NCBI RefSeq assembly: GCF_900638585.1
Contig: NZ_LR134523.1
Location: 1,152,501 to 1,216,500, forward strand
Direction of reading: 5' to 3'
DNA: 64,000 nucleotides
From: Aedoeadaptatus ivorii
GTDB lineage: Bacteria > Bacillota > Clostridia > Tissierellales > Peptoniphilaceae
Made by a program: the position numbers and the translations under genes
The notes under the pieces: generated by a model
What the model was told of the DNA's origin: nothing
The model's input: the letters and a program-made list of their open reading frames with translations, nothing else
Database searches by the model: none
Shown here: piece after piece, positions 25,516-33,135 of the stretch
Layout of the letters: the number at the start of each line of letters is the position of its first letter
How positions within the stretch are numbered: the stretch's first letter is position 1

Positions 25516-26772
25516 TTATTGGTCCGACGAGGTCTTCTGTAAGGGCTCGTCTCTGATTAGAACGGGGTCTTCCGTTCCCTCTACGCTCTCTTTGGTCACG
25601 ATGACCCGCCGAATGTCTTCGAAGGAGGGAATCTCGAACATGGTGTCCATCATCACCTCTTCGATGGTGCCGCGCAGGCCCCGCGCACCGGATTTTTTGG
25701 CGATCGCCTTTTCGGCGATGGCTTCCAATGCGCTCTCCTCGAATTCCAGTTCCACATTGTCCATGGCAAACAGCGCTTCGTACTGTTTGACCAGGGCGTT
25801 TTTGGGCTCTGTAAGGATGTGCACCAGCGCGTCCTTGTCCAGCTCTTCTAAGGTCACGGTAACCGGCAGACGGCCGATAAACTCGGGAATCAAGCCGTAT
25901 TTTAAGAGGTCTTCGCCTTCGAGATGCTTTAAGAGGTCGATCTCGTCGTGCTTGCTCCGCTTGATTTCCGTACCGAATCCGATGCCGCCTTTTCCCATGC
26001 GCGCCTCGATGATTTTGTCCAAGGAGTCGAAGGCGCCCCCGAGAATAAACAGGATATTGGTGGTATCCACCTGGATAAATTCCTGGTTCGGGTGCTTTCT
26101 GCCCCCTTGGGGCGGCACATTGGCGACGGTGCCTTCGATCATCTTGAGGAGGGCCTGTTGCACGCCCTCGCCGCTTACGTCGCGGGTGATCGAGACGTTT
26201 TCGGATTTGCGGGCGATCTTGTCGATCTCGTCGACATAGATGATGCCCTTTTCGGCGGCTTCGATGTCGTAATCCGCCGCCTGAATCAGCTTGAGGATGA
26301 TATTTTCTACGTCCTCGCCCACATAGCCCGCCTCGGTAAGAGAGGTGGCGTCGGCGATGGCGAAGGGTACATCCAAGATCTTCGCCATGGTTTGCGCGAG
26401 AAGGGTCTTGCCGCTTCCGGTGGGGCCGACCATAAGGATGTTGCTCTTTTGGATCTCTACGCCGTCGTCGGACTGGGCGCGGTCCAAATTGCCGATCCGC
26501 TTATAGTGGTTGTATACCGCCACCGCCAAGGAGCGCTTGGCGCGTTCCTGGCGAATGACGTAATCGTCTAAGGTCTCTTTGATCTTCGCCGGGGTGGGCA
26601 GCTTTTCCTCGCGGGGAATCTCGCGAATGCGCGATTCCTCTTCCAAAATCTCATCGCACAGGCGGATGCATTCATTACAAATATACACATTCGGGCCTGC
26701 GATGAGGCGTTCTACCTGTTGTTGCGATTTGCCGCAAAAAGAGCAGCGCAAATCGTCCGAATTTTTCGACAT
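25516..26772 (-). CDS. clpX: ATP-dependent Clp protease ATP-binding subunit ClpX (418 aa)
   Basis: Hexameric unfoldase that feeds ClpP. N-terminal C4 zinc finger (CSFCGKSQ ... CNECIRLC) for substrate and adaptor binding, Walker [13 protein letters not shown], Walker [11 protein letters not shown], and GARGLR sensor 2. Start ATG 26772, 12 bp after clpP. The zinc finger distinguishes it from HslU. Confidence 0.97.
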   Translation of the reverse strand: MSKNSDDLRCSFCGKSQQQVERLIAGPNVYICNECIRLCDEILEEESRIREIPREEKLPTPAKIKETLDDYVIRQERAKRSLAVAVYNHYKRIGNLDRAQSDDGVEIQKSNILMVGPTGSGKTLLAQTMAKILDVPFAIADATSLTEAGYVGEDVENIILKLIQAADYDIEAAEKGIIYVDEIDKIARKSENVSITRDVSGEGVQQALLKMIEGTVANVPPQGGRKHPNQEFIQVDTTNILFILGGAFDSLDKIIEARMGKGGIGFGTEIKRSKHDEIDLLKHLEGEDLLKYGLIPEFIGRLPVTVTLEELDKDALVHILTEPKNALVKQYEALFAMDNVELEFEESALEAIAEKAIAKKSGARGLRGTIEEVMMDTMFEIPSFEDIRRVIVTKESVEGTEDPVLIRDEPLQKTSSDQ

Positions 26773-26784
26773 GAATGCTCCTAA

Positions 26785-27369
26785 CTATTTACGTTTTTCG
26801 ATGACGTCATCGATAATGCCGTAGGCCTTCGCCTCTTCGGCGGACATAAAGAAGTCCCGATCGGTGTCGGTTTCCACCTTTTCCAGCGGTTGTCCGGTTC
26901 TTTCGGCGATAATCTTGTTCATCTGTTCCCGCGTCTTCAAAATCTTCTTCGCGTGGATTTGGATATCCGTCGCCTGTCCTTGGGCGCCGCCCAAGGGTTG
27001 GTGGATCATAATGTCGGCGTTGGGGAGCGCATAGCGCTTGCCTTCTTCGCCAGCGAGGAGCAAAAATGCCCCCATCGATGCCGCCAGGCCTACGCAAATG
27101 GTAGAGACGTGGGGTTTGATATATTGCATGGTATCGTAGATGGCAAAGCCCGCGCTCACCGAACCGCCCGGGGAGTTGATATAGATCTGAATGTCTTTAT
27201 CGGGATCTTCGGACTCCAAAAACAGGAGTTGTGCCACGACCAAATCGGCGATCTGATCGTTGATCTCTCCGGTCAAAAAGATGATTCTGTCTTTGAGCAG
27301 TCTCGAATAAATATCGTAACTTCTCTCACCGCGATTGGTCTGTTCTACGACCATAGGTACTAATGCCAT
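26785..27369 (-). CDS. clpP: ATP-dependent Clp protease proteolytic subunit ClpP (194 aa)
   Basis: Serine peptidase of the ClpXP complex. Catalytic triad seen: Ser in [11 protein letters not shown], His in IMIHQPLGG, and the downstream Asp. Length and the start [20 protein letters not shown] are typical of the family. Between tig (33 bp) and clpX (12 bp). Confidence 0.97.
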   Translation of the reverse strand: MALVPMVVEQTNRGERSYDIYSRLLKDRIIFLTGEINDQIADLVVAQLLFLESEDPDKDIQIYINSPGGSVSAGFAIYDTMQYIKPHVSTICVGLAASMGAFLLLAGEEGKRYALPNADIMIHQPLGGAQGQATDIQIHAKKILKTREQMNKIIAERTGQPLEKVETDTDRDFFMSAEEAKAYGIIDDVIEKRK

Positions 27370-27402
27370 GATTGCCTCCTTATGCGAGGCCCGAGGCCTC
27401 GT

Positions 27403-28743
27403 TTATGCTTCTGTTGTTTCTTCTTCGTCTTTCTCTTCCGCTTCGACTTCTACGGCATGTTCTACCAAAAAGTCGACGGCTTTTCTGCGTTCCAGATCGC
27501 CGCGCAAAGCGTCGGTATTGGTTTCGAGCATGGTCTTGACCATCTCTTCTTGTTTATCTTCGTCGCCCTTGAAATAGTTTTTCGCCATTTCTCTGGCTTC
27601 TTTTTCGATCTCTTCGTCGTCGACGGCAAAGCCTTCTTTTGCGACCACCGCTTCCAGTGCGAGGGACTTGAGGACTTCTTTTTCCGCGTCGGGACGCATG
27701 CTCGCCTTAAATTCGTCGAGATCCTGGCCGAGCATACCCAGATATTGTTCCAGTTGAATGCCTTGGGAGCGCATATTGTAATCCATATTGCGAATTTGCT
27801 CTTCGATGGCCGCATCGACCATGACCGGCGGCAGTTCGACCTGCATATTTTCCGCCACTTTTTCCAGTACGCGGTTGGCGCGCAGGTTCTTGGCGTTGTT
27901 TACGACCTCTTCGGTCTTTTTGGTGCGGATGTCTTCGCGATATTCTTCGACGGTGTCGAATTCGGAGATGTCCTTAATAAATTCGTCGTCCAATTCCGGC
28001 AGCTCTTCGCGGCCGATGGAATTGAGCGTAATGTGGAATACCGCTTCTTTTCCCTTCAGATCTTCGGAGAAGTAGTCTTCGGGGAAGGTGACGTCGATGT
28101 CGAATTCGTCGCCGACTTCGTGTCCCACGATGCCTTCTTCAAAGCCGGGGATAAAGGAGCCGCTGCCGAGTTCGAGTTCCTGATCTTCCGCACTTCCGCC
28201 TTCAAAGGCTTCGCCGTCGACTTCGCCCTTAAAGTCGATATTGACCTTGTCGCCTTCTTCGGCGGCGCGGTCGTCGATGTTGATATGGCGCGCGTTCAGA
28301 TGTCTTTGCTTGTCGATTTCGTTGTCGATCAGCTCTTCGCCCACTTCGGTGGGTACGGCTTCGATTTCGACGCCCTTGTACTCGCCGAGGGTGACCTCGG
28401 GACGCACGTCCACGTCGATTTGCACGGTGACGTCTTTGTTGCGGTCAAAGGTCTCTTCGTCGATCTCCACATTGGGTTGGTCGATGACCTTCAGGTCCAA
28501 TTCTTCGACTGCTTTTTCGTAGTACTTGGGCAGAATTTCGTTCAACGCGTCTTCGAAGAAGATGCCTTCGCCGTAGAACTGCTCGATAATCTTCTTGGGC
28601 ACATGTCCCTTCCGAAAACCGGGAACGTTGAAGTAGTTCTTGTTCTTTTTATAGATCTTGGTCTCCGCTTCCTTGATTTCGGCCGCGGGTACGACCACGT
28701 CAAAGTACACTTTATTCTTTTCTTGTTTTTTGATTTCTGTCAT
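27403..28743 (-). CDS. tig: Trigger factor (446 aa)
   Basis: Ribosome-bound chaperone and prolyl isomerase. The N-terminal ribosome-binding domain contains the signature GFRKGHVPK. The FKBP-type PPIase domain reads DKVNIDFKGEVDGEAFEGG ... FIPGFEEGIVG. A long helical C-terminal domain follows with an acidic Glu-rich tail. First gene of the tig-clpP-clpX-lon-engB operon. Confidence 0.96.
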   Translation of the reverse strand: MTEIKKQEKNKVYFDVVVPAAEIKEAETKIYKKNKNYFNVPGFRKGHVPKKIIEQFYGEGIFFEDALNEILPKYYEKAVEELDLKVIDQPNVEIDEETFDRNKDVTVQIDVDVRPEVTLGEYKGVEIEAVPTEVGEELIDNEIDKQRHLNARHINIDDRAAEEGDKVNIDFKGEVDGEAFEGGSAEDQELELGSGSFIPGFEEGIVGHEVGDEFDIDVTFPEDYFSEDLKGKEAVFHITLNSIGREELPELDDEFIKDISEFDTVEEYREDIRTKKTEEVVNNAKNLRANRVLEKVAENMQVELPPVMVDAAIEEQIRNMDYNMRSQGIQLEQYLGMLGQDLDEFKASMRPDAEKEVLKSLALEAVVAKEGFAVDDEEIEKEAREMAKNYFKGDEDKQEEMVKTMLETNTDALRGDLERRKAVDFLVEHAVEVEAEEKDEEETTEA

Positions 28744-28773
28744 CGGTATCCCTCCATAATTTATATCCCAAGT

Positions 28774-28800
28774 ATTATACCATAAGGGCTATAAAAGCAA
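28774..28800 (-). promoter_or_regulatory. Extended -10 promoter of the tig operon
   Basis: On the minus strand TGGTATAAT gives a TGn extended -10 (TATAAT at 28774-28779), with a weak TTGCTT 15 bp upstream. No CtsR or CIRCE operator is visible, so the operon may be constitutive. Confidence 0.6.
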
Positions 28801-28852
28801 CAGTTGGCCACAATTTTCCCACCTTCGGCCACAAATCCGGTCCTTTCGCGCC

Positions 28853-29251
28853 CTACACGCGTCGTTCGTACCGAAAACCGCAGTGGGGACATCGGATGCG
28901 CACCTTGCCTTTTCCCTTGGGCACCTTGGCGAGTTGGTTGCAGGAGGGACAGTGTACGTATCGGTAGTATCGGCTGTTTTTGATGCGTGCCGCGAGTGCA
29001 TATAGGGGCTTTGTGCCGTCGAGATATTTTTGGTTCTCCTTGCGACGCTTGCCGCGATCCTTCGAGAGGGCGCGAAAGACGCATAGCCCCAGCAGGATCG
29101 CCGAAAACAGCGACAAGGGCTCGCATTTGAAGACCAAAGAAATCACGAGGAGCACCAAACCCGCCGCATACAGGGCGCGGTTCAGCCGGTCCCAGCCGTA
29201 TCTGTGTGCGAAGAAACGGCGAAGTTTTGCTTGAATTTCCTCGCGCTTCAT
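28853..29251 (-). CDS. Membrane protein with C-terminal zinc ribbon (132 aa)
   Basis: Basic N-terminus, then two hydrophobic helices (ALYAAGLVLLVISLVF and SLFSAILLGLCVFRAL), a linker, and a zinc ribbon HCPSCNQLAKVPKGKG...RIRCPHCGFRYERRV with two CxxC pairs. Small two-helix zinc-ribbon proteins like this are widespread in Firmicutes and have no assigned function. It overlaps the LDH-family gene by 4 bp (ATGA), so it is cotranscribed with it. Confidence 0.75.
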   Translation of the reverse strand: MKREEIQAKLRRFFAHRYGWDRLNRALYAAGLVLLVISLVFKCEPLSLFSAILLGLCVFRALSKDRGKRRKENQKYLDGTKPLYALAARIKNSRYYRYVHCPSCNQLAKVPKGKGKVRIRCPHCGFRYERRV

Positions 29252-30168
29252 GCTTCCACCCGGTACTTGCGGATGGTCTCGGCGCTCTCCCTATACCGCG
29301 CCAGCTCTTCTTCAGTCAGGGTGAGCTCCACCACTTCTTCGATGCCGGCTGTGCCCACCACGCAGGGCGTGGAGATAAACACATCGTCGACGCCGTATTC
29401 TCCCTGGTGGAGGGCCGATACCTGAAGCGTGCGCTTTTCGTCGTACAGCACCGCATCCAAGATGTCGTTTACCGTATTGGCGATGCCGTACTGGGTCGAA
29501 CCCTTTCCGAAAAAGGCGCGGTGGCCCCGGTAGATGACCGACTCCTCGAATTCCGCTTTGTCCAATTCCATATAGTGCTTTTTGAGGTATTCGTCGAGCG
29601 CCATATGGTGAATGCGCACGCGGGAATAGGGCAGGAACTGGCTGTCGCCGTGTTCTCCGAGCATCATGCATGCGACCGAATCGGGGGCGACGCCCAAAAT
29701 GCGAGCGAGCATCGTGCGGGCGCGCTCGCTGTCTAGGGCGGTGCCGCTTCCGATAATGCGGCATTTGTCGAAGCCCGAGTACTTCCACACATGGTATGCG
29801 ATCGCATCGCAGGGATTGGTGACCACCACAAATACGCCGGTAAAGCCGTTCTTTACGATTTCGGGCACATAGTGCGCCACGTCTTCGTGATTGTTCTTGA
29901 ACTCGTCGCGCCGCTGGGCGTTCTCGGGGATGCGCCCGCTGGCGATGACGATGATGTCCGCATCGGCGATCTGCTTGTAGTCCGCCGCAAAAAAATCGAT
30001 ATTGTGCGGATAAAATCGCGTCGCGTCTTCTAAGTCGCTCACCACGCCGTCGAGGCGTTTTTCGTCGACATCGCACAGGGCGATCTCTCGAAAGCCCCCA
30101 CGGAGCGCCGCCGTATAGGCGACGATTTCGCCCACGTGGCCCGCGCCTACGATTCCGAGTTTTGCCAT
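29248..30168 (-). CDS. L-lactate/L-2-hydroxyacid dehydrogenase family (306 aa)
   Basis: NAD-dependent oxidoreductase of the LDH/MDH superfamily. GAGHVGEIVAY is the nucleotide-binding loop, with Asp at the end of strand 2 (ALCDVDEKR) fixing NAD. The proton-relay His is in MLGEHGDSQF, and the substrate Arg is in GTALDSERAR. The mobile substrate loop reads ASGRIPENAQRRDEF, unlike the usual Q-K-P-G-E-T-R of classical L-LDH. The substrate could be a larger 2-oxoacid, as in HicDH-type enzymes. Start ATG 30168 after GGAGGGG. Calling it ldh would be premature. Confidence 0.82.
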   Translation of the reverse strand: MAKLGIVGAGHVGEIVAYTAALRGGFREIALCDVDEKRLDGVVSDLEDATRFYPHNIDFFAADYKQIADADIIVIASGRIPENAQRRDEFKNNHEDVAHYVPEIVKNGFTGVFVVVTNPCDAIAYHVWKYSGFDKCRIIGSGTALDSERARTMLARILGVAPDSVACMMLGEHGDSQFLPYSRVRIHHMALDEYLKKHYMELDKAEFEESVIYRGHRAFFGKGSTQYGIANTVNDILDAVLYDEKRTLQVSALHQGEYGVDDVFISTPCVVGTAGIEEVVELTLTEEELARYRESAETIRKYRVEA

Positions 30169-30178
30169 ACGCCCCTCC

Positions 30179-30385
30179 TTATTTGACGAGTTCTCTTAAG
30201 GCTTCGAATTCCTCGGGCGTCATGGTAATGCCCTTGGTCATCTTGGTATGGTCCTCGTTCCAGGACCGAATGTCGAATTTCGGCGCCCCGCCGTTATACG
30301 ACACCCTGTTCAATTCCTTCTTCCAAATGCCGGATTCGCCCAGCACGCCGATGTGTTCTACGATCTCAAATCGAAAATCTGCCAT
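30179..30385 (-). CDS. PC4/YdbC-like ssDNA-binding protein (68 aa)
   Basis: The sequence FDIRSWNEDHTKMTKGITMT followed by PEEFEALRELV matches the small bacterial PC4-like family (Lactococcus YdbC), which binds single-stranded DNA as a dimer. Start ATG 30385 follows GGAGG. It lies 11 bp upstream of the dehydrogenase gene, same strand, and just after the copA terminator, so it probably heads that short operon. Confidence 0.8.
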   Translation of the reverse strand: MADFRFEIVEHIGVLGESGIWKKELNRVSYNGGAPKFDIRSWNEDHTKMTKGITMTPEEFEALRELVK

Positions 30386-30398
30386 ATTTCCTCCCGAA

Positions 30399-30423
30399 AG
30401 AAAAAAGCGCCGTGGGCGCTTTT
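30399..30423 (-). terminator. Rho-independent terminator of copA
   Basis: On the minus strand AAAGCGCC and GGCGCTTT pair around a short CAC-type loop and are followed by T-rich sequence, three bases past the copA stop. Confidence 0.82.
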
Positions 30424-30426
30424 CGC

Positions 30427-33009
30427 TTATCTTACGGATTTTACCGTATACCCTGCGTCTTCCACCGCTTTTTTCAACGCGTCCGCATCGAGGTTTTCCC
30501 CTTCGACGACGGCTTGTTGCGGATCCAGCGTAACCTGCGCCTTTACGCCCTCGAGGGCGTTTAATGCCTGATCGACTCTGCCGACACAGTGGTTACAGCT
30601 CATGCCGTCGAGTTCCAAAATCTTTTTATCCATTTGTATTTTCTCCTTTCCGCTTCCGCTGTATTTATGCGTATACCCCTTTTGCGGGTGAGAGGTAGCG
30701 TTTAATCGATAAATTTTTGCTTCGGGCGCCGCTTCCGCCTCCCGCTCGCCGCGATCGGTGTCCAATTTGGTAAAGTTCAGCCGAAGGGCGTTAGTCACCA
30801 CAAAGACCGAACTCAGACTCATCGCCAAAGCGGCGATCATCGGGCTTAAGGTGAGGCCGAAGGGGATATAAAAGACCCCGGCCGCCACGGGAATACAGAT
30901 GACATTGTAGAAAAACGCCCAGAACAGATTCTCCTTAATATTGCGGATGGTCGCCTCGGAGAGTTTGGTGGCGCTCACCACATCCAAGAGGTCGCTGTGC
31001 ATCAAAACCACATCGGCGCTTTCCATGGCGATATCCGTGCCGGCGCCGATGGCGATACCCACATCCGCCCGCGCGAGTGCCGGGGCGTCGTTGATGCCGT
31101 CGCCGACCATGGCGACCTTGCCCGCTTCCTGATAGCGACGCACGACGCTTTCCTTTTCGTCGGGAAGGACCCCGGCGTGCACCGTATCGATGGGAAGGGA
31201 GGCGGCGATGACATGGGCCGTCTTTTCGTTGTCGCCGGTAAGCATCACGATCTTCTTGCCCAGCTTGCGCAGCGCTTCGAGGGCGCGCGGGGAATTTGCC
31301 TTCACGATGTCTTTGGCGGCGATAAAGCCGTACACTTCATCTTCATCGGCAAATACCAGGGGCGTCTTTCCCGCCGCAAGGGCTTCGTCCAGCGCCTGTT
31401 CGATCGGCGAGAGGTCTTGTCCCATCTCTTCCATAAGGGTGATATTGCCGCCGTAGATCCACCGCCCGTCGATCTTACCGCGCAGTCCCCTGCCGGGAAG
31501 CGATTCGAAATCCGTCACGCGATCGGCGGATGCGTTGGGGTAGCGCGCCTCAAAGCCGCGGATCACGCCTTCGGCCAAGGGGTGCTCGGAGGATTTTTCG
31601 AGCGCATAGGCCATGCGATAAAATGCCTCGGGATCGCGATCGAGTGCCACTACATCGGTCACAAAGGGTTTGCCCCGGGTGATGGTACCGGTTTTGTCCA
31701 AAATCAGGGTGTCGGCTTCGTGGAGCACCTCCAGCGATTCGGCGCTCTTATAGAGCACGCCCGCCTTGGCGCCCCGTCCCGTGCCGACCATAATCGCCAC
31801 CGGCGTGGCAAGGCCCAGTGCACAGGGACAGCTGATGACGAGCACCGAGATCGCGAGACGCAGCGCAAATTCCGCGCCGTAGCCGAGCAGAAGCCATACG
31901 ATGCCGACGATCGCCGCGATGGCGATGACCACGGGAACAAAGACGCCCGCCACGCGGTCCGCGATCTTCGAGATCGGCGCCTTGGTCGCATTGGCATCTT
32001 CTACCAAGGCGATGATTTTCGCGATGGTGGTGTCTTCCCCCACCCGGTCGGCGGTAAAGACCAGCCGGCCGGAGCCGTTGGTCGTCGCCGCCATCAGCGC
32101 GTCCCCCTCGGACTTTTCGACGGGGATCGACTCGCCGCTCAAGGCGGATTCGTCGACGGAGCTGATGCCTTCTACCACCGTGCCGTCCACCGGCACATTC
32201 TCACCGGGCTTTAATACGATTTTCTCGCCCAATGCGATCTCTGCCACGGAAACGCGCATTTCTGCGCCGTCTCTTATGACCGTCGCGGTCTTGGGCGTCA
32301 GGTCCATTAAGCCGCGAATGGCATCGGAGGTACGATGCTTGGCGCGGGATTCGAGCCACTTTCCGAAGTCGATCAAGACGACAATGGTCGCCGCCGATTC
32401 GAAATACAGTTCGTGGCCGAAGTGCATCACCCGTTCCATATCGCCGTGGCCGAAGCCGTAGGACAGCTGAAAGATGACGTAAATGCCGTAGAGAAAGGCC
32501 GCTCCCGATCCGATGGCGATGAGTGCGTCCATATTGGGGTGGCGCTTCCACAGGGACTTCAAGCCGTTTTTATAGTAGTGGCGATTGAGAAATAAGATCG
32601 CCGTTGTCAAAATCGCCTGTGCCAGCGCGAAGGAGAGCAGATTTTCCGTTCCCGCTAAAAATGCGGGGATCGGAAGTCCCATCATCGAGCCCATAGAGAT
32701 ATATAAAAGGGGAATCAGAAGCGCCACCGAGAAAATCAGTCGCCGCTTCTTCGCCTCCGCTTCTTTTTCAAAGGGATCCGCCGCTTCGCGCACCCCCTCG
32801 GGCGCATCGGCCGGCGTTGCGGTATAGCCCGCATCGTCCACCGCCTGCAAAATGGCGGGAATGCGGCTCTTGTCCGCCTCGAGTTTCATGGAGTTTGTGA
32901 GAAGGTTGACCGCCACAGAGGAAACCCCGTCCACCTTGGAGACTTCCCGCTCCACGGCGGCGGAGCAGGCGGAACAGGTCATACCCTGTACGTCGAATTT
33001 TAATTCCAT
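30427..33009 (-). CDS. copA: Copper-exporting P1B-ATPase fused to a C-terminal CopZ chaperone (860 aa)
   Basis: Cu+ exporter. N-terminal HMA domain with MTCSAC, eight membrane helices, LSGESIPVEK (actuator), the ion-channel motif SCPCALGLATP, DKTGTITRGKP (phosphorylated Asp) and MVGDGINDAPALARADVGIA. After the last helix a 45-residue low-complexity linker leads into a second complete HMA domain, MDKKILELDGMSCNHCVGRV. That domain begins with Met and has its own AAAGGAG Shine-Dalgarno nine bases upstream inside the frame, so it looks like a copZ gene joined in frame to copA. It may be made both fused and free. Start ATG 33009 (GGGAGG); the open frame reaches 33036. Confidence 0.93.
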   Translation of the reverse strand: MELKFDVQGMTCSACSAAVEREVSKVDGVSSVAVNLLTNSMKLEADKSRIPAILQAVDDAGYTATPADAPEGVREAADPFEKEAEAKKRRLIFSVALLIPLLYISMGSMMGLPIPAFLAGTENLLSFALAQAILTTAILFLNRHYYKNGLKSLWKRHPNMDALIAIGSGAAFLYGIYVIFQLSYGFGHGDMERVMHFGHELYFESAATIVVLIDFGKWLESRAKHRTSDAIRGLMDLTPKTATVIRDGAEMRVSVAEIALGEKIVLKPGENVPVDGTVVEGISSVDESALSGESIPVEKSEGDALMAATTNGSGRLVFTADRVGEDTTIAKIIALVEDANATKAPISKIADRVAGVFVPVVIAIAAIVGIVWLLLGYGAEFALRLAISVLVISCPCALGLATPVAIMVGTGRGAKAGVLYKSAESLEVLHEADTLILDKTGTITRGKPFVTDVVALDRDPEAFYRMAYALEKSSEHPLAEGVIRGFEARYPNASADRVTDFESLPGRGLRGKIDGRWIYGGNITLMEEMGQDLSPIEQALDEALAAGKTPLVFADEDEVYGFIAAKDIVKANSPRALEALRKLGKKIVMLTGDNEKTAHVIAASLPIDTVHAGVLPDEKESVVRRYQEAGKVAMVGDGINDAPALARADVGIAIGAGTDIAMESADVVLMHSDLLDVVSATKLSEATIRNIKENLFWAFFYNVICIPVAAGVFYIPFGLTLSPMIAALAMSLSSVFVVTNALRLNFTKLDTDRGEREAEAAPEAKIYRLNATSHPQKGYTHKYSGSGKEKIQMDKKILELDGMSCNHCVGRVDQALNALEGVKAQVTLDPQQAVVEGENLDADALKKAVEDAGYTVKSVR

Positions 33010-33052
33010 ATTGTCCTCCCTTTCCGCACAGATCACAGATTTGTCTACTTAT

Positions 33053-33081
33053 ATCCTACCAATCTGCTTGGTCATTGTCAA
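33053..33081 (-). promoter_or_regulatory. Promoter of copA
   Basis: TTGACA (33076-33081) and TAGGAT (33053-33058) are 17 bp apart on the minus strand, 44 bp before the copA ATG. No clear CopY or CsoR box was recognised. Confidence 0.7.
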
Positions 33082-33135
33082 TAAAAATTTTACCTTCTTT
33101 GATCTTAATGATACCCCGTTCGTTTCTCTGTAAAA

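Noticed and set aside
27382-28785. 467-aa plus-strand open frame opposite trigger factor
   Set aside because: Phe/Val/Asp-rich mirror of tig. The minus strand encodes an unmistakable full-length trigger factor.
30640-30720. CsoR-like ACCCC...GGGGT inverted sequence inside the copA-copZ linker
   Set aside because: The palindrome is weak and there is no promoter around it, so I do not call an internal operator.
31002-32214. Long plus-strand frames opposite copA (405 aa)
   Set aside because: Shadow of CopA; no family-like motifs.
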